DNA of 64,000 nt from Primulina eburnea (lineage: Eukaryota; Streptophyta; Magnoliopsida; Lamiales; Gesneriaceae): positions 3,472,001-3,536,000 of the forward strand of contig NC_133105.1 of NCBI RefSeq assembly GCF_022965805.1, read 5' to 3'. Positions 39,326 through 52,291 of this stretch are shown here, in pieces (position 1 is the stretch's first letter; each line of letters begins with the position of its first letter). The position numbers and the translations under genes were made by a program. Below the pieces are notes generated by a model. That model saw nothing but the letters and a program-made list of their open reading frames with translations, was not told where the DNA came from and searched no databases.

Positions 39326-40266
39326 CATGAATGTGGAGATATTGCCAGGTTTAATCATCAGTAGATGCTTCCTTGGACAATTTTCAGCTTAAAATTGCTG
39401 ATATTTTGTTTGTTCTCGTTTGTAAGCTGTTTTGCCATGTACAATATACGTTCATTAAAAGTACTCCAAACTTCGGGCAAGAAATTAGTTATGGCTTCAT
39501 TTTGTAAAATGTTTCTTCATACCTTTTCATGAATTCTAATCTTGAAAGTTTTTAAATTCGCATATTATAATAATGCTTGAAACTCCCCAAGTGGATTATA
39601 AAGTATGTATTTTTATATATTTATTAAAATGAAGGTTCGATTTTAATTCATAAAATTGTTGAAAATAACAGTTAGCCGGCAACCTTATTTTTATCATTAA
39701 TTAATAATTAATACTTCTGCAGATACCAAACAAATACTCAATCTGGTTCGCAGTTCAAAATAATTCACACGCAAGTCAACAACTTGCTTTGAGTGAAAGA
39801 ATACATTTGATTAAAGAACTTTTGACACATAGCAAAAGAACTTCATATTTGGGGAAAAAAGAAAAAAAGAGAACTCAAATGTTTCACAAATATTATACAG
39901 ATTTCATAAAAATATATATTTTTTTAAAAAAAATAAAAAAATCATTTATCACTACTCACCTACCAAATACTTTTCAATCCGTAATTAATAATGAAAACAA
40001 CGTAAATTTAAATTGCCGTTTAAAGGATTTGTTTTATTTGTAGGTACAACCACTGCCGGTGGAACAAATATAAAATACAAATTTAAAAAATAGGATAGGT
40101 AATTACACTATTCATTTACGATTAATAATATGAAAATTAAAAGAATAAATTTTTTTGGTGGGATTTCTTATTTCGATTCAAAGGAACTCAATTCCCCTGC
40201 TTTATTTTTTTTGTCATCATGCACAATATGTTCATCCTAAAAACCTTCCCATAGTTTTGACAAAAT
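39326..40266. other. Intergenic between convergent CPK and FLA genes
   Basis: Holds the 3' UTRs of the two convergent genes and an AT-rich spacer. No additional feature recognised. Confidence 0.6.
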
Positions 40267-42781
40267 TTATAGACAGCTTGAAAGACGAGAGTCCCGTCCA
40301 AAAGCCCCAAGCATTGCACATGCGATTTCCATCAACTTCCCTGCAAAGATATCAAAGTAAAATTGAAATGTTACTCAAATCCAATGTTCATTCTTTTGAT
40401 ACATATTGCAGATAGCCAAAAAAAAACCCATATAACATGGTGAAATCAAAACAATTTCGGCGTAAATTTATTGCTCGATACTTGAGAATCATCCATCCTC
40501 ATGACATAGATCCATCTTTCCTACCACAATGCCGCCCTTGTCACGTTGACAAGATTCGTGATCGTCCTAATGCGAGCAATCAGTCCCTATTGTATATATA
40601 TGCCCGAACTCGCAAGAATTCTTAATGCGAAGCTTATAAATAGATCAAACATTGCTTTCACCCCGACTAGATCGAAAATGCAATGTGAACTTCTCAAAGT
40701 GAAAATGAAATTTGATAATAACAGCCTGCCTACTATGTGACTTCCACTCTACCTGAACTCTTAACATGAATATAATTTCTCGACTCGCCAAAATATATAT
40801 ACAGCAATCGTTAGGGCACGTAGAGTAGTAACTTGATGTAATGTCTACACAGCGTGTGTTATACACTGATACACACACTTCTTTGTCAAAATTTATTATC
40901 TGCGGGTGGTGATTGTTTATAGAAGTTGAACCAAAAAATAACATTAGGTTATCATCAGTCAACCAAGTAGTTTAAGTATTGGCTAGTGAACTTGTGCCTG
41001 TTTGTTAGCAATAGGAACAAAACTTTCTGGTACCTAATTCAAGTCCAGGTGCAGACGACAAAGTTGGCAAGTGAGTCGAGGTAGTGTCTAACGCTAACCT
41101 TTTACCTAAACTAGTGAGAACATTGTAGAATTTCAGCAGTAAAATGTGGCACCAAATATTATAGCAAAAGATTTAAAATTGCCAATGAATTGTATAGCCG
41201 TGACGCCTGAAAAACCATTTGTTCATAGGAAGCAAAACTGTTAATTTCAAAACATTCAAAGTAAAATTTTCGATCTTGATTTTTCTCCGTCCGCACCTGC
41301 CCTAATACTATCGGCATCACATTTCCGGCAAGACTTTAGATATTATTGCAAATTCCGGCACACAGACAAAGCCCGTTAATTGAAAGACCATTTCACTCAA
41401 TTGCAGTAATTAAATTAATCACAGAAGAAAATTAATATGGGAAGAAGAAAGTACCTCTCCTCGGTTTAGAAACAACCTTAGCGACAGAACCAACTCTAGA
41501 GACAACCTTAGTTTCTTCCGACGGAAACAAAACCCCATCAATACCCTGAACCGAAATCCTCCCATCTGTGTATATATCCGGGTCGAAGAGATATGCGGAT
41601 CCTTCTCCTTGCCCGAATTTCACCGACCCATCAGCTTCCTCAGCCGCCACCTTGAGCGGCAGCCGCAAAGTATCATATTTGACCTTCCCAAATCTCCTCA
41701 CAGCATTGTACATGCTTTCCTCGGTTTGATACTCAGGAATCAAATGATAATACATGATTTGCTCCGGGGCCCCGGGTTCGCTTAGCTGATCGGTGGTCAG
41801 CTTGGCCATGGCTTCATCATTTGGTGCCAAAACTGTGAGTACATAGCCTTCGGACACCAATCTTCCCATCTCAGAAGCTAATGAGGTGAGATTCACTAAA
41901 ATATCAGCCATTTCGTTGTATCCACCGTAATGCAGGAGAGTCTGGATAAAATCCTTCACCTGAGATTCTCCGTCGAAGTGGTGGTGTGGTCCGCCGGGTC
42001 CCGGAGCAGGTGCCGGTGCAAGTGATGGACCGGGGGCTAAGGCGTCGTAAATGGGCAGAACCGGCGACGCACCGACAGGAACCGACGGTGCGGGTTTCTT
42101 CAATCTATGTGTTCTTGGGTCAACTTCGGGTGCACCCTCAGGCAGCACGGCGGAGGTCGCCCTCAAACTCCGTCGGTTATTGTAGTCTTGTTGAACGGAT
42201 TTAGGAATCAACAGTTTTTCAATGCCGTGAATTACACCATCGGGCCGAATCAGATCGTCTTCTTTGATAACCTTCGCCATGCTCACGAGCTTCATCCCAT
42301 TTTTCTCCATCACCTGAATTTTCTCATCACCTACATCGCGGCAAAGACTCGTATGAACAGTAGGTTTTTTAGCCTTCTCCGGCCAATGTCTGGACTCAAC
42401 CCGACTCGGAATCATATGGAAAAGAATCAAATTCTGAAGGGATTTCAGATTCCCAGGCTCGAGCAAAAAACGCTTGAAATCGGGGTCCAAATCGCGCTCT
42501 AAAGCCTCGTTTCTTGGAGCAAATATGGTAATATTATGCTTTGATACAGCTTCTTCAAGAGTCTGAAGCAACATCGCCTTCTCCACCAGCTCTGAGAGCT
42601 CAGTGTACCGAGAATCCAAAAGGGCCACAAGAACTGAGTTGGAGTTGATCTGGGCTGTAGAATTCGAGACTGCGGAGGTTTTTGCCGGCAAATTTCCCGG
42701 CAATGCAGAAGCAATGACGGTGAGGAAAGTGAAAATGGCTAGGACAAGTGGATTAGGGACCCCATAGATCTGGGAATCCAT
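40267..42781 (-). CDS. FLA17: Fasciclin-like arabinogalactan protein, FLA17/18 type
   Basis: Secreted cell-wall glycoprotein of 466 aa in two exons: 42781-41455 and a small last exon, 40340-40267, after a 1.1-kb intron (1,401 nt, in frame). The start MDSQIYG matches the FLA17-like N-terminus, and a hydrophobic stretch (LVLAIFTFLTVIASALPG) is the signal peptide. Fasciclin domain 1 runs about residues 45-195 (TIFAPRNEAL, LILFHMIP, GVIHGIEKLLIP). A Pro-rich arabinogalactan linker (LAPGPSLAPAPAPGPGG) follows, then fasciclin domain 2 (LTVLAPNDEAMAKLT, YYHLIPEYQT, VQGIDGVLFP). The last exon encodes GKLMEIACAMLGAFGRDSRL, the conserved Cys-containing tail of this subgroup. No hydrophobic GPI-anchor tail is present, as known for this group. 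Reading on past the exon 1 donor gives an unconserved TFFFPY end. Confidence 0.94.
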
Positions 42782-44732
42782 GACTGGAGATGGAAGAAAT
42801 CGGGATTCTCAATCCAGGAAGAAGTGAATGGAATTGAAGTTTACTCCTCTCTTTTTGCCCTTTCGTCTTGGTGAACGTGAAGGACTTAACTTTGGGTGGT
42901 GGTGAGGTGCGATGTGTTTGGTACAACATTAAAGTCGTTGGGAAATAAACAATTAATTTCAGTGTGAGTGAGATGTTATGTCTTAATATCATGGAAAGCA
43001 CTTTAATATTAGTATGATTTGTCTTGTGAATTTATTTTAATAAACATAATATTTTATTTATATGTTTTATTTTAACTCAAAAAATAATTGAATTCAATAT
43101 ATTTATAATTGCATAAAAAAGTAATTTTTTTAATCTTTGGAAAACCCAACCACGTTGCTTTTTTTTTGTTCTAAGAATAAACTACTCAAAAGATCAAAAT
43201 ACAGTAGTTTATAAACTATATTAATAAAATAAATTATACTAAACAAATATTACATGACAAACTCAAATTAAGAATACATAATAAAAAAATGATCTCTCAA
43301 CTGCCTCTTTAAAAACATTTTAAAAAAAGTAAATTTGAATGTAATTTAAGTGCATCATACATACATAAACCAGTATCGCTGCAAAAACTGCAATGGTAAA
43401 GAGCTGGAAGAGCCGCTGTCATTTTCGGACAATAATCAGTGGCATGGTTTCTACGCCAACCATGAAAGTCCACGTCCCTGCAACAGCGCGTTGGGAGCGT
43501 GTCGGTACTGTTTGGTTAATCACATAATTCATAAGTTAATTTAAACTCATAATTCAGCAAGGGACACTTCTCCTACCGGAAGATCTGTTTTGTCTCTCCT
43601 CCTCGTGTATTTAACTCGAGTCATGTAGGCAACACATATTTTTATAATTAATTAACTAGTCAAACAATAATTAAATATGTACGACCGTATGTTATGATTA
43701 ACTATAATCTAAAATATTATTTATAATAATAAAAAAATTGTAATTCTTGTGTTAAATCTGTCTTTGGCACTTTTTCTCATGTTTTTCCATTTGTATGGAT
43801 GAGTGGTATGAGCAAAAATTTACGTGAGACGATCTCACGAATCTTATTTAGTGAGACGAATATCTTATTTGGATCATCCATGAAAAATTATTATTTTTAT
43901 GCTAAGAGTATTATTTTTTATTGTGAATATTAGTAGAGTTAACCTGTCTCACAGATAAATTTTCTTAAAATCGTCTCTCAAAAAATCTATTGTTATTATT
44001 TGTAAGAAATACATAATTTACTTTTAACCTAAAAATTAATGGTAGGAAAATTATGCTATCGAATTGCAATTTTTTTAGTTGAACAGTGAAAAAAAGATGT
44101 TTGTACATTTTTTGGATATTTTTTTCAAACGTAGTTATCACACATCAATAATCTGTCTTTTCCTCTTTCTATAATGTGTACGGTCTCGTGAGTGTCGGTA
44201 CCAATTTGGGGCAAAATGGGAGTTTTATGGCTCTCCAATCATATATATTAATTCTACCATGGGGTTGGACTGCAATTAATGGAAAATATCATGGGGGGTG
44301 TAGATGTAAGTGTAACTTGATATCATATAATAAAAGCATCCATAAAAATGATGGCTCAACAGATTCTTTCTGAAAATATCAGTGCCGAATTTACAGGCAA
44401 TATACCGATGATTTCACAAAGTAGAGTGATACCAAAATTCTTCCATTAAAAGTTATTTCTCCCCCCTTCATAGTTTGGAATCAAATGACAGCCATCCCCG
44501 GTCTAGGCTTCCTCAACTTGAAATACCAACAATCGTAACATATTTGGTGCAGATGTGGGCCATCTGTCATAACATGAAATCAGTTCCTCGTCAAATAAAT
44601 TAATCACATGTAACACTGATAATAAAAAAATATTTCGAAACTGGAGAAATGGTAAATGGAAACACCTCATAAATTTACCGTCAAATATGAAATGCTGAAA
44701 AAGGATGCATCTTCCTGAACAATCAAACATAC
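42782..44732. other. Intergenic: FLA promoter and RHF2A 3' region
   Basis: AT-rich DNA with one MITE copy at about 43.8-44.0 kb. The part next to 42781 is the FLA 5' UTR and promoter; the part next to 44733 is the 3' UTR of the RING-H2 gene. No other gene recognised. Confidence 0.55.
43812..43990 (+). repeat. MITE copy C ('gagacggtctcac' family)
   Basis: The start 'cgtgagacgatctcacgaat', internal 'ggatcatccatgaaaaatta', 'atgctaagagtatta' and 'ctgtctcacagataaa' align with the other copies. The right terminus is eroded ('aatcgtctctcaaaaaat'). Confidence 0.75.
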
Positions 44733-47515
44733 TCAAATCGACGTTGAACTGGTGGCAATAGCAGCAGAAGTATCGCCATTGTTGGGTGCATCAGGGCTGC
44801 TTCGTTGGAAGACTGAAGGATTCCTGGGGTCGTTTGATAGCAAGGCACAACTAGATCCATTGTTATTTCTTGTCTCAAGGTGTTCCATCAAGCGCGTTAC
44901 GGTAGCAATTCCAGTGTTCGGCTCTCTCCTAACTTCAGAGTCAATATCTGCAATTCGAGAACCTTTTGAAAACAGCTTCTCCTTCCATCCTCTTGTATTT
45001 TTTGAAATGGAATCCTTGTATCTTTGACAAAATTAGCATAAGCAAACAGTTAAGAATTCAAAGGGTAGTCAATAACCAAAAATGAAGTTGATTTCTTTCA
45101 AGGATAAACTGTTTTTTAAGCACAACTCATACTTCATTGAAATTGCATTAAGTTTAGATTTCCAGGACTCTGAGAAAGACTGGAATTCTGAAGGCCCTGC
45201 TCTGTCTTGAGTTGGCAAAGAAGACGGACTCATAAAGCTTCAACAAACAAGCAATATAGAAAGTCACAAGAAAGCATAATATGTAGAAGATCACTCAGAA
45301 TCAGCAATCCAAAATTGTTCATCGTTAAAAATTCTATTTTTGGAAGTCTGGAGGCATATTACCTTTGATCGCTAGATATTCCAGTGTGGGTAGATGGGGT
45401 AACATGGCCTGATGACGAAGATGAAATCAGATTGCTTTGAACAGAAGAAGACGCATTTTCGTGGCCTTCATTTCCTAAAACTGTAAGAGGAACTGAAGAA
45501 TTGGTTAGCATTGATGCAGCTGGCTCAGTTTCTGATCCACCAGGAGCTCGGGAAGCTGAAACATTGCCAGTGGATGATGCATTGGGATGAGTAGAGAAAA
45601 CCATAAATTGTGGACGAGCATGAACAGAAGAAAGATTTCTGTAGTCCTCCCTTCGATCAATGTGCTGAGTCCTCCCCATTGCAGCAGCAGCTGCCAAGTG
45701 TTGAATAATGTGGTCTTCAAGTTCCAGATCATTCACTCCCATGGGCAACTGCATCGGTAAGAGAAGAAATGAAACCCCAGCAGAAAGAAAAATACTGATC
45801 AAACTACTGGAAGAGATTGAAGATTGTCAACCGACATGCTGCAATTCAAAATCCCCAAGAGTAGGATGGCGAAATATTGTTGTATTCCTTGATGGCATTA
45901 ACCTTATACTTCTCTCTTGCTCCACAGCATCCAGCAATTCTTGACTGCCACAATTTTTTAAAAATAACCCCATTACCAAAAATAAGAAGCAAAAGGTCAA
46001 TATGTTGAGACATCTCCAGATTTGCCAAATTTATTAGGATAACCAGAACCCAAATTTTTTTAATATTTTTTTCATGCTCATTCAGATGCCGTTTGAGCAA
46101 GCAATCTGGATCGTAAGGGCTCATGTAGTTTTTCTCTTGCAATAATGCCATCTTTTGGTCCTCCAAGAAATGAAACTATAGCTCGAGCATTGATACTCGA
46201 CGAAGCAGAATATCATGTTGTTGCTGCCATAGCTGCTGCAGTAATTTAGATTAAATCTTTCCTCCTTGAACTTGCCATACCAATTCCATCAGCCCTCTAT
46301 TGGCTGAGACAATGTGGGGAACGAGATACCTTTGTACCAACCTGATTTTTCATTTGCGCGTGATACGCATTGCTATCGACCACCACTTTGTTCACACCAA
46401 AGTTCAAGTCAATTAGCAGATGTGTTAACACCCCATTATGTTCTGCTTCCCTACAAGATCTTCGAGTAAAGATTGGTGTTCATCTGCCCACTATCTGAGG
46501 GGGTGTATTGAGACATCTCCAGATTCGCCAAAATTATAGGGATAACCATAATTCAAAATTTGAATATTTTTCATACGTTATACATGTGTTATCAGCAAGT
46601 TTCTTTGTATCGCCGTACAAATAGGTAACTAACATGCGTACTCCACTTCGGTATTGAGAAATATCTATATGTTAGTGGATTCAATAAGCAAGGAGTTAAG
46701 CCTTTCAATCAATATCTCATAAAATAACAAGAACGAAGAGCACATAAAAAGATTATCAGAGATGAACCTGACAGGATCCTTCAGACTGATGGTTTGCCAG
46801 CACATTGGACAGTTGGAGCTTCTTTGACACCTGGGTTATCCATTGAAAGGCATAAGTTTATTTTACACCACCTTTTTCCTCAAACAACGACTATAATGGC
46901 CTGGACTCTCGTAACAATTATTTTCAGAATGAGAGATAGATGGTTGCATGGCACAAAATTTCAAACAGTACAACAAGATATTAACCGATAGATACTCATT
47001 CATACCCACACAGATAACTTGGTAAGAGCACTGTGCTTAATTAGTATTTCAACAGTATCTACACCAATTAAAAGCCCACAAGGACATGAACCAAGAGTAT
47101 AAATAAATAGAGTATAAAGCATAAAATTGAATTGTGTCAGGTCATTTCAAGAGCATGGAAAAGTTATCTAGAAACAAAGGGTAAATTATGTAGAGGTCAC
47201 ACAAAGGTCATTAAAAAGGAAATAACAATTGCATACCATTCAAGAATGCATTGAAGGTGGAAATCATGCTTGCAGCTCGTTACCTACATGGAGCAATTAA
47301 GACTTATTTCATGGATAGAATCCACACATACAAAATTGATACAGATTCAAAGGTGCAACAGAAACAACGTATTGGGACTTCACCGTAGAAGGATCGCTAT
47401 CACAAAAGACCTCAAGGCATATGCTACAAGCATCATCACAAGCCTCCTGAATCCCCCCTTCCACAAAAGCCGCAGCTGATGCTATGCGACTCTCTGCCTC
47501 TTTGACCTCATCCAT
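44733..47515 (-). CDS. RHF2A: E3 ubiquitin-protein ligase RHF2A (RING-H2)
   Basis: 376-aa RING-H2 ligase (RHF2A is about 375 aa) in seven coding exons on the minus strand: 47515-47384, 47283-47237, 46830-46768, 45944-45836, 45748-45363, 45237-45133, 45021-44733 (1,131 nt, in frame). The N-terminus has AAAFVEGGIQEACDDACSICLEVF; the RING is spread over three exons (CSICLE, CKHDFHLQCILEW, CQRSSNCPMCW) and all eight zinc ligands are present. Family hallmarks follow: TIFRHPTLGDFELQH, HIIQHLAAAAAMGR, RPQFMVFSTHPNAS and, near the end, GIATVTRLMEHLETR. In Arabidopsis RHF1A/RHF2A target the CDK inhibitor ICK4/KRP6 for degradation and are needed for gamete formation. An upstream intron probably interrupts the 5' UTR, because an acceptor-like 'caaag' lies just before the ATG. 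Intron 3 carries a retrotransposon relic. Confidence 0.94.
46003..46577 (+). mobile_element. Ty1/copia retrotransposon relic in RHF2A intron 3
   Basis: Two ~74-bp direct repeats beginning 't(g/a)ttgagacatctccagatt' (46003-46076 and 46506-46577) look like the starts of two LTRs. Between them a degenerate copia RNase H region can be read on the plus strand, with HSDA, DRKGS, DEAEYHVVAAIAAAVI, LLELAIPIP and AIDHHFVHTKVQVN, interrupted by stop codons. It lies antisense to RHF2A and most of the element is deleted. It is inactive. Confidence 0.8.
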
Positions 47516-48499
47516 TTCCAGAACCTTTGAACACACAAACAGCAACAAAGAACAATGCACAATAAATCCTATCTCGCAAAATGACCAAATCATTTGATAT
47601 ATCGCATGGTAAAATACCAATTAAAAAATATATCAAATCAGATACATAAATTACGAGAGAAAAACATGAAAACTAAAAATCACATAATAAACAGCACAAT
47701 AGTTTCTCGAAAATAATCATATTAACCGGATTTAGTGACCGAACAAACCAACCAAATAGTCATTTCATAATATCAGCCGTCGCTAACATTTATTTCAATC
47801 AATAAACACGCAGTTCATGAAAACACGATCAATAAACCATTCGTAATCCAAAAACCTGCATTGGAGAAGTTCATTAGGCCGATTACCGATTTTAGATACC
47901 AAAAAATTTATACAAAAATCGAGTACTTATGAATGAAACGGTGGAAAAAAAAAATTACCTCCGCGGATGAAGAGAAATGTTCCAGAAAATAGGAAAACAC
48001 CGTCAAATTCTACAGAATGAGCGGTGAATTTCCATGTAACGACAAGTATAATCGAGGCGAAGGTCCCATTGAAGAGAAGCTCGCAAGTTTGCTGGAGAGG
48101 GACGGGATTAATTCATGGAAATGCAGAGTGGTTGTGGTTATCACGTCACGTTCCGTTCCTTCTATGGTTATATTTATTTATTATTTCTAATTTTGTTTTA
48201 TTACTATAATTTTTTCAGAGTAAATATTTTCATTTTTTATTTATTTTTATATAATCACCCGTCTCGAACCATCTCATTTTTATTTTCAATTAGTTGAAAT
48301 ACATTTCAATAATTTGTTATGCCCTAGCTCGTTACATTTTGATCATTATTCTGAAACTGACAGCCTATCTTTTCTCAGCCACGACGACCTCCAGCATGTC
48401 ACTGGCAAACCTCACCTTCTTCTTCACAACTTCTAATTTCATGGCTCCTAATTTTGTGTAAAATTAATCAGCTACAAAAATCAACATATACAAGTGATT

Positions 48500-48582
48500 A
48501 CGGTCTTATAGATCGTATTTTGTGAAACAGATATATTATTTGGATTATTCGTGAGACCGTCTCACAAAAGATCTACTCAAGT
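48500..48582 (+). repeat. MITE copy D, internally deleted
   Basis: 'gatcgtattttgtgaaacag' continues almost directly into 'cgtgagaccgtctcacaaaa', so the central ~90 bp of the family are missing. Confidence 0.65.
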
Positions 48583-49266
48583 GATAAAATTAGATAGTAC
48601 ACGAAGATATTTTAAAATATTTTTTTTTACCTTTAACGTATTTTATTCACGCATTTTAAAAGAATTTGAAACAACATCTACCTCTACATCATTCAAAATT
48701 AATATCTTTTTAAAATATTTTGATTTTAAATCCTTTTACAATTATCCAAAATACATTCGCAACCTCAGATAGTTTATCTGAAACCCAAGAATTCAATTCT
48801 AAACCAATTCAAATATATATTTTTGATGAATAATAGATGTTGAAAATTTATATGTTTAAGAAAAATTATTCATATGAAATGGATTTCAATCATTTCCCCT
48901 GCCCGAATTAATATTTCTATGTAATTAAAAAAATATAGACATAAAACTTGTATTTTTTGTATTTGATGATAATTTTGGTCGCAAATATGGGCATGCGTCG
49001 AAATAAATAAAAATTGAAAATTTCATCTAAAGATTAAACTAGAGAATAGCTAAATTTTGCAAAATAAGTTGAAGAATAAAGGATGCTACCTGTTGAATTC
49101 TTGACTTCATATTCCATTTTCTTCATGAAACTTGAAACAATACGTTTATGGATTTGTACGGCCACGAAACCTACGCTTCCTGAAACTGCCCATACTGCCA
49201 TTAAACCTGTTCCCTTTGGATTTTCCATTTGTTTTCTTTGGAATATCATACGGACCTCTCTCTACA

Positions 49267-49285
49267 TGTGTGTGTGTGTGTGTGT
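49267..49285 (+). repeat. (TG)n microsatellite
   Basis: About nine TG units in an intergenic region. Confidence 0.95.
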
Positions 49286-50108
49286 TCTTTTTCTCTGTAA
49301 TCAAATTAAATATGAATGCTCAAAGTATTAATCTTGTGTGGGAGAAAGGGTAATAAAAACACATATTATTGGATTTAAAGTTCTGATGAATTTGGAGGAT
49401 GCGGGAAACTCAATGGGCTGTTGCATATTTCTCATTAGTCGTGTAAAAAAAGAAGTAAGATAATGAGATGTTACCTCATGGTAGTACCATACATGAATTA
49501 TATTGATATTAATGTCGAACATGATATAAAAATGCACACATATATAATATATAATATGTGCTTCATTTGATTTTGATCCATGTAATATTAATGTATAGAT
49601 TGAATATGCCTTGCATGTAAAAGATTATGATATATAGTATATCAAAATATATACCTAATAATCACTTTATATGAATCTCCTGGTTTGATCAACCCAGAGG
49701 GTGCAGTTATTACTAGTGGCAGATGCAGTGTCCCAACACTCAAATTTTCTCTATGCACCTCTTCAAAAATAATATTACAGATATCTAAAAATATCGTGTG
49801 AAAAAATCTTCAATATACCTGTTGTGTACAGAAGGGAAACTATAGCTAGACACGCTCGACTATATTTCAACAAAGACAAACGAGTAACAAATTTCCAAAG
49901 GATATGATGTATCCTCGACTACTGAAAAAACTGTTTCCTACAACCAGAGGAAGTAGAAGAACACTGCATAATACAATCCAACCCAATACCACTGCAACTG
50001 TATGCATCCAGAAAAAGTCGTCAACAATCACGAGGGAAAATGGCAACAATAGAATAGGTGTGTTCAAAATGGCAAATGGGGATAGACGCAGAGTACGGGC
50101 CATCCATT

Positions 50109-52291
50109 TCACATATGTGAAATAGATATACATCTCCGTTGTCCCACGCGAGGTCTTCTGTCTAACAGCATTAACAAGCCCACATTGTTGGCGGACAATC
50201 CAAACATGTATCTAAGAACAATAAAGAAAAAACCAATCATATAAGCAGGGTAGACTGTCCCAAATATTAAACGCTACATAAGATCGAGTTATGAACAGGT
50301 CATGTGAGGAGCATTGAGACTACAATATCCTCTGTGCACCCTGTCCCCTACATTAAAACCCCTCCCTTTCATTTTACTCTTCTTCTGTTTAAGAAACACG
50401 GCAGGCTTCATATTGCATTGCACAAGTAATTATTTTATGTAAAGCAAAGGGGTGGGGGGTTCACAATTACAAGGAGTTCCTTTCCTACAATCAAGAACCA
50501 AGTTGTTATAAATGCAAGGACGTGAAACCAAATCACATAATCTGCAGTCAGGAGCAGTTAAATTAAGTCACAGCACAGTTCAATGAACTTAATTATATAA
50601 TCAGGTTGGCAAACATCAAGAATTGCAGCAATTAAAATAACAAACAAATTAGCAAAACACAATTGCAGCCATTAACAAAAAAATAACAAACGAATGAGCA
50701 AAGAAATAATTTGAAAAGTATGCCAGATTGTACTTGCCTGCATTTGTGTGCTTTTCTTCTCCAAAAAACAAAACCTGTGATCCACTGAATGTGTAATCCG
50801 AGATAAAATTTTCAGCATTTGAGAGAAAATAATTTAAAAGTAAATTATTAGTGTATTTCTTACCGTGATTACCTTGAACACTGACATGAATGAAAAACTC
50901 CCAACTGCTGATGATTTCCTCGTGGGCATGCTCTTTGCTGGGGACATATCTTGGCACCAGTTCTGAGCTATCTCCTTTAACAACATTAGTTGTGCTTTAT
51001 CCGTGCCCACAGAAATAATTGTCTGCCTCATTGATTCTCTATCAGCCTCGAGAGCATGAAGCCTTGCATACAACTTCTGGATCTCTATATCTTTAACAGG
51101 AAGATAATTTGGCGACTCCATTTGGGTCGGCGACTCCATTTGGGACGTCATCTCTTCATCACGAAATGCAACAGTGGCATTTACATCCATGAGACCATTC
51201 GGTAAAGCCCCCTGCTTAACAGAATCGATTGTGTAAACCCTGTCGCTGAAATCATCACCGACTTCTGATGCATTATCCACTTTCCTCGAATTAGAAATCT
51301 CCTCTAAATGGGAAAGTTCTGACTTCTTAAAACTGCGACCAAACTTCGGAGAATCTGTGGCTATATCCGGACCTTTTTCTTCCCACGTCGCCAGGAGTGA
51401 ATTTGAGCTGTCAGTTGAGAACTTCTTGAGATGCCTAGGCTGCCTAGGAGACTGACCAACTACTACCTTCTCAAGAAAACTTTTTGAGCCACTATATTCC
51501 CCACAGGGCTTAACGGTCCGAGGACTTTCCTCCAAATGACATATTCGGCGTTCCAAATCCTTAAACTGATCCCGAGTTCTTGGAGTTTCCCCAAAGGCAT
51601 ATTTCTCAATATCCGTGGCTCCGTCATCACCATCCACACAATCCTGTGAATTGCATTTTAGAGGAGGATAGATTTCACAAGGGGGAAACTCAAACTGCCC
51701 TTGAAGATTCTCAGTCAAGCTATTATTCCGGCTCATACCATTCTCTCCAGCGGCCTCATTCTCTGTGAGACCGTAACTCATCATTCTATGTTTATAGGCC
51801 TGCACCTCACATGTAAGTGAGTGAATGGCGAGCTCCCTCTTATACAACAAATCCTCCAGTGCTAACATCTCCTGCTGATCATGGGCCATTTTCTCCTCTG
51901 CATACCTCTTAAACTGCTTAGCCTCCATCTGAATCTCTGCCTTCTCCCTCTGCAACCGCAGAATCATAGACATGGCCTCATTGGCAGCTGATGACGAGGC
52001 ATTTCTCTCCTCCTCCAACTCAGAGATGAGGTTCTGAATGGTTACCTGCTGGCTGCTGACCATTTCACGCAAAGCCACACATTCATTTCCCATCTCCACA
52101 CGAGCATTTTGTGGTATGATGAGCCCTGGGATCTCGAACTCACGTTCTTCCTCGAATTCATCATATTTACGTTTCACGGTCCGGAGATAAGTCCCTGAAA
52201 GAGACCTGTTCATCACCGAACAGCTACATTCACATTCACAGCATTTGACGAGGCTAGTAGACGACGTCGAAGGCGAACTCTTGGTCGCCAT
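50109..52291 (-). CDS. MYOB7: Myosin-binding protein with GTD-binding (DUF593) domain, MYOB7-like
   Basis: 522-aa protein in three coding exons: 52291-50873, 50784-50738, 50211-50109 (1,569 nt, in frame). The GTD-binding domain lies at about residues 70-170 (ALREMVSSQQVTIQNLISEL, MILRLQREKAEIQMEAKQFK, LEDLLYKRELAIHSLTCEVQ) as a predicted coiled coil; in plants this domain binds the globular tail of class XI myosins. A Ser-rich linker follows, then a second coiled segment (DIEIQKLYARLHALEADRES). The conserved C-terminal tail is split over exons 2 and 3 (WITGFVFWRRKAHKC, then YMFGLSANNVGLLMLLD). The N-terminus is Cys-rich (KCCECECSCS). Intron 2 begins GC (ag|gcaagt), and joining there restores the conserved C(K/R)YMFGLS. 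The gene may tether cargo or vesicles to myosin. Which MYOB paralogue it matches is uncertain. Confidence 0.9.
50732..50737 (-). promoter_or_regulatory. Non-canonical GC splice donor of MYOB intron 2
   Basis: The exon end ...tgcag is followed by gcaagt, the usual consensus of the minor GC-AG intron class. No GT donor nearby keeps both the conserved tail sequence and the reading frame. Confidence 0.75.

Larger units (their letters stand above)
47516..50108. other. Intergenic: RHF2A promoter and MYOB 3' region
   Basis: 5' UTR (probably with an intron) and promoter of RHF2A, AT-rich spacer, one truncated MITE (about 48.5 kb), a GT microsatellite at 49267-49285, and the 3' UTR of the myosin-binding gene. 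A hydrophobic minus-strand ORF at 50133-49867 overlaps that 3' UTR and is not supported. Confidence 0.5.

Noticed and set aside
43350..43544. Plus-strand ORF with CKNCNGKE and CRYC, suggesting a zinc protein
   Set aside because: Cys spacing fits no known finger, there is no His arrangement, and the surrounding DNA is AT-rich non-coding sequence.
49867..50133. Hydrophobic 88-codon minus-strand ORF resembling a membrane protein tail
   Set aside because: It overlaps the conserved MYOB last exon in another frame and runs into its 3' UTR; no family match or splice evidence.
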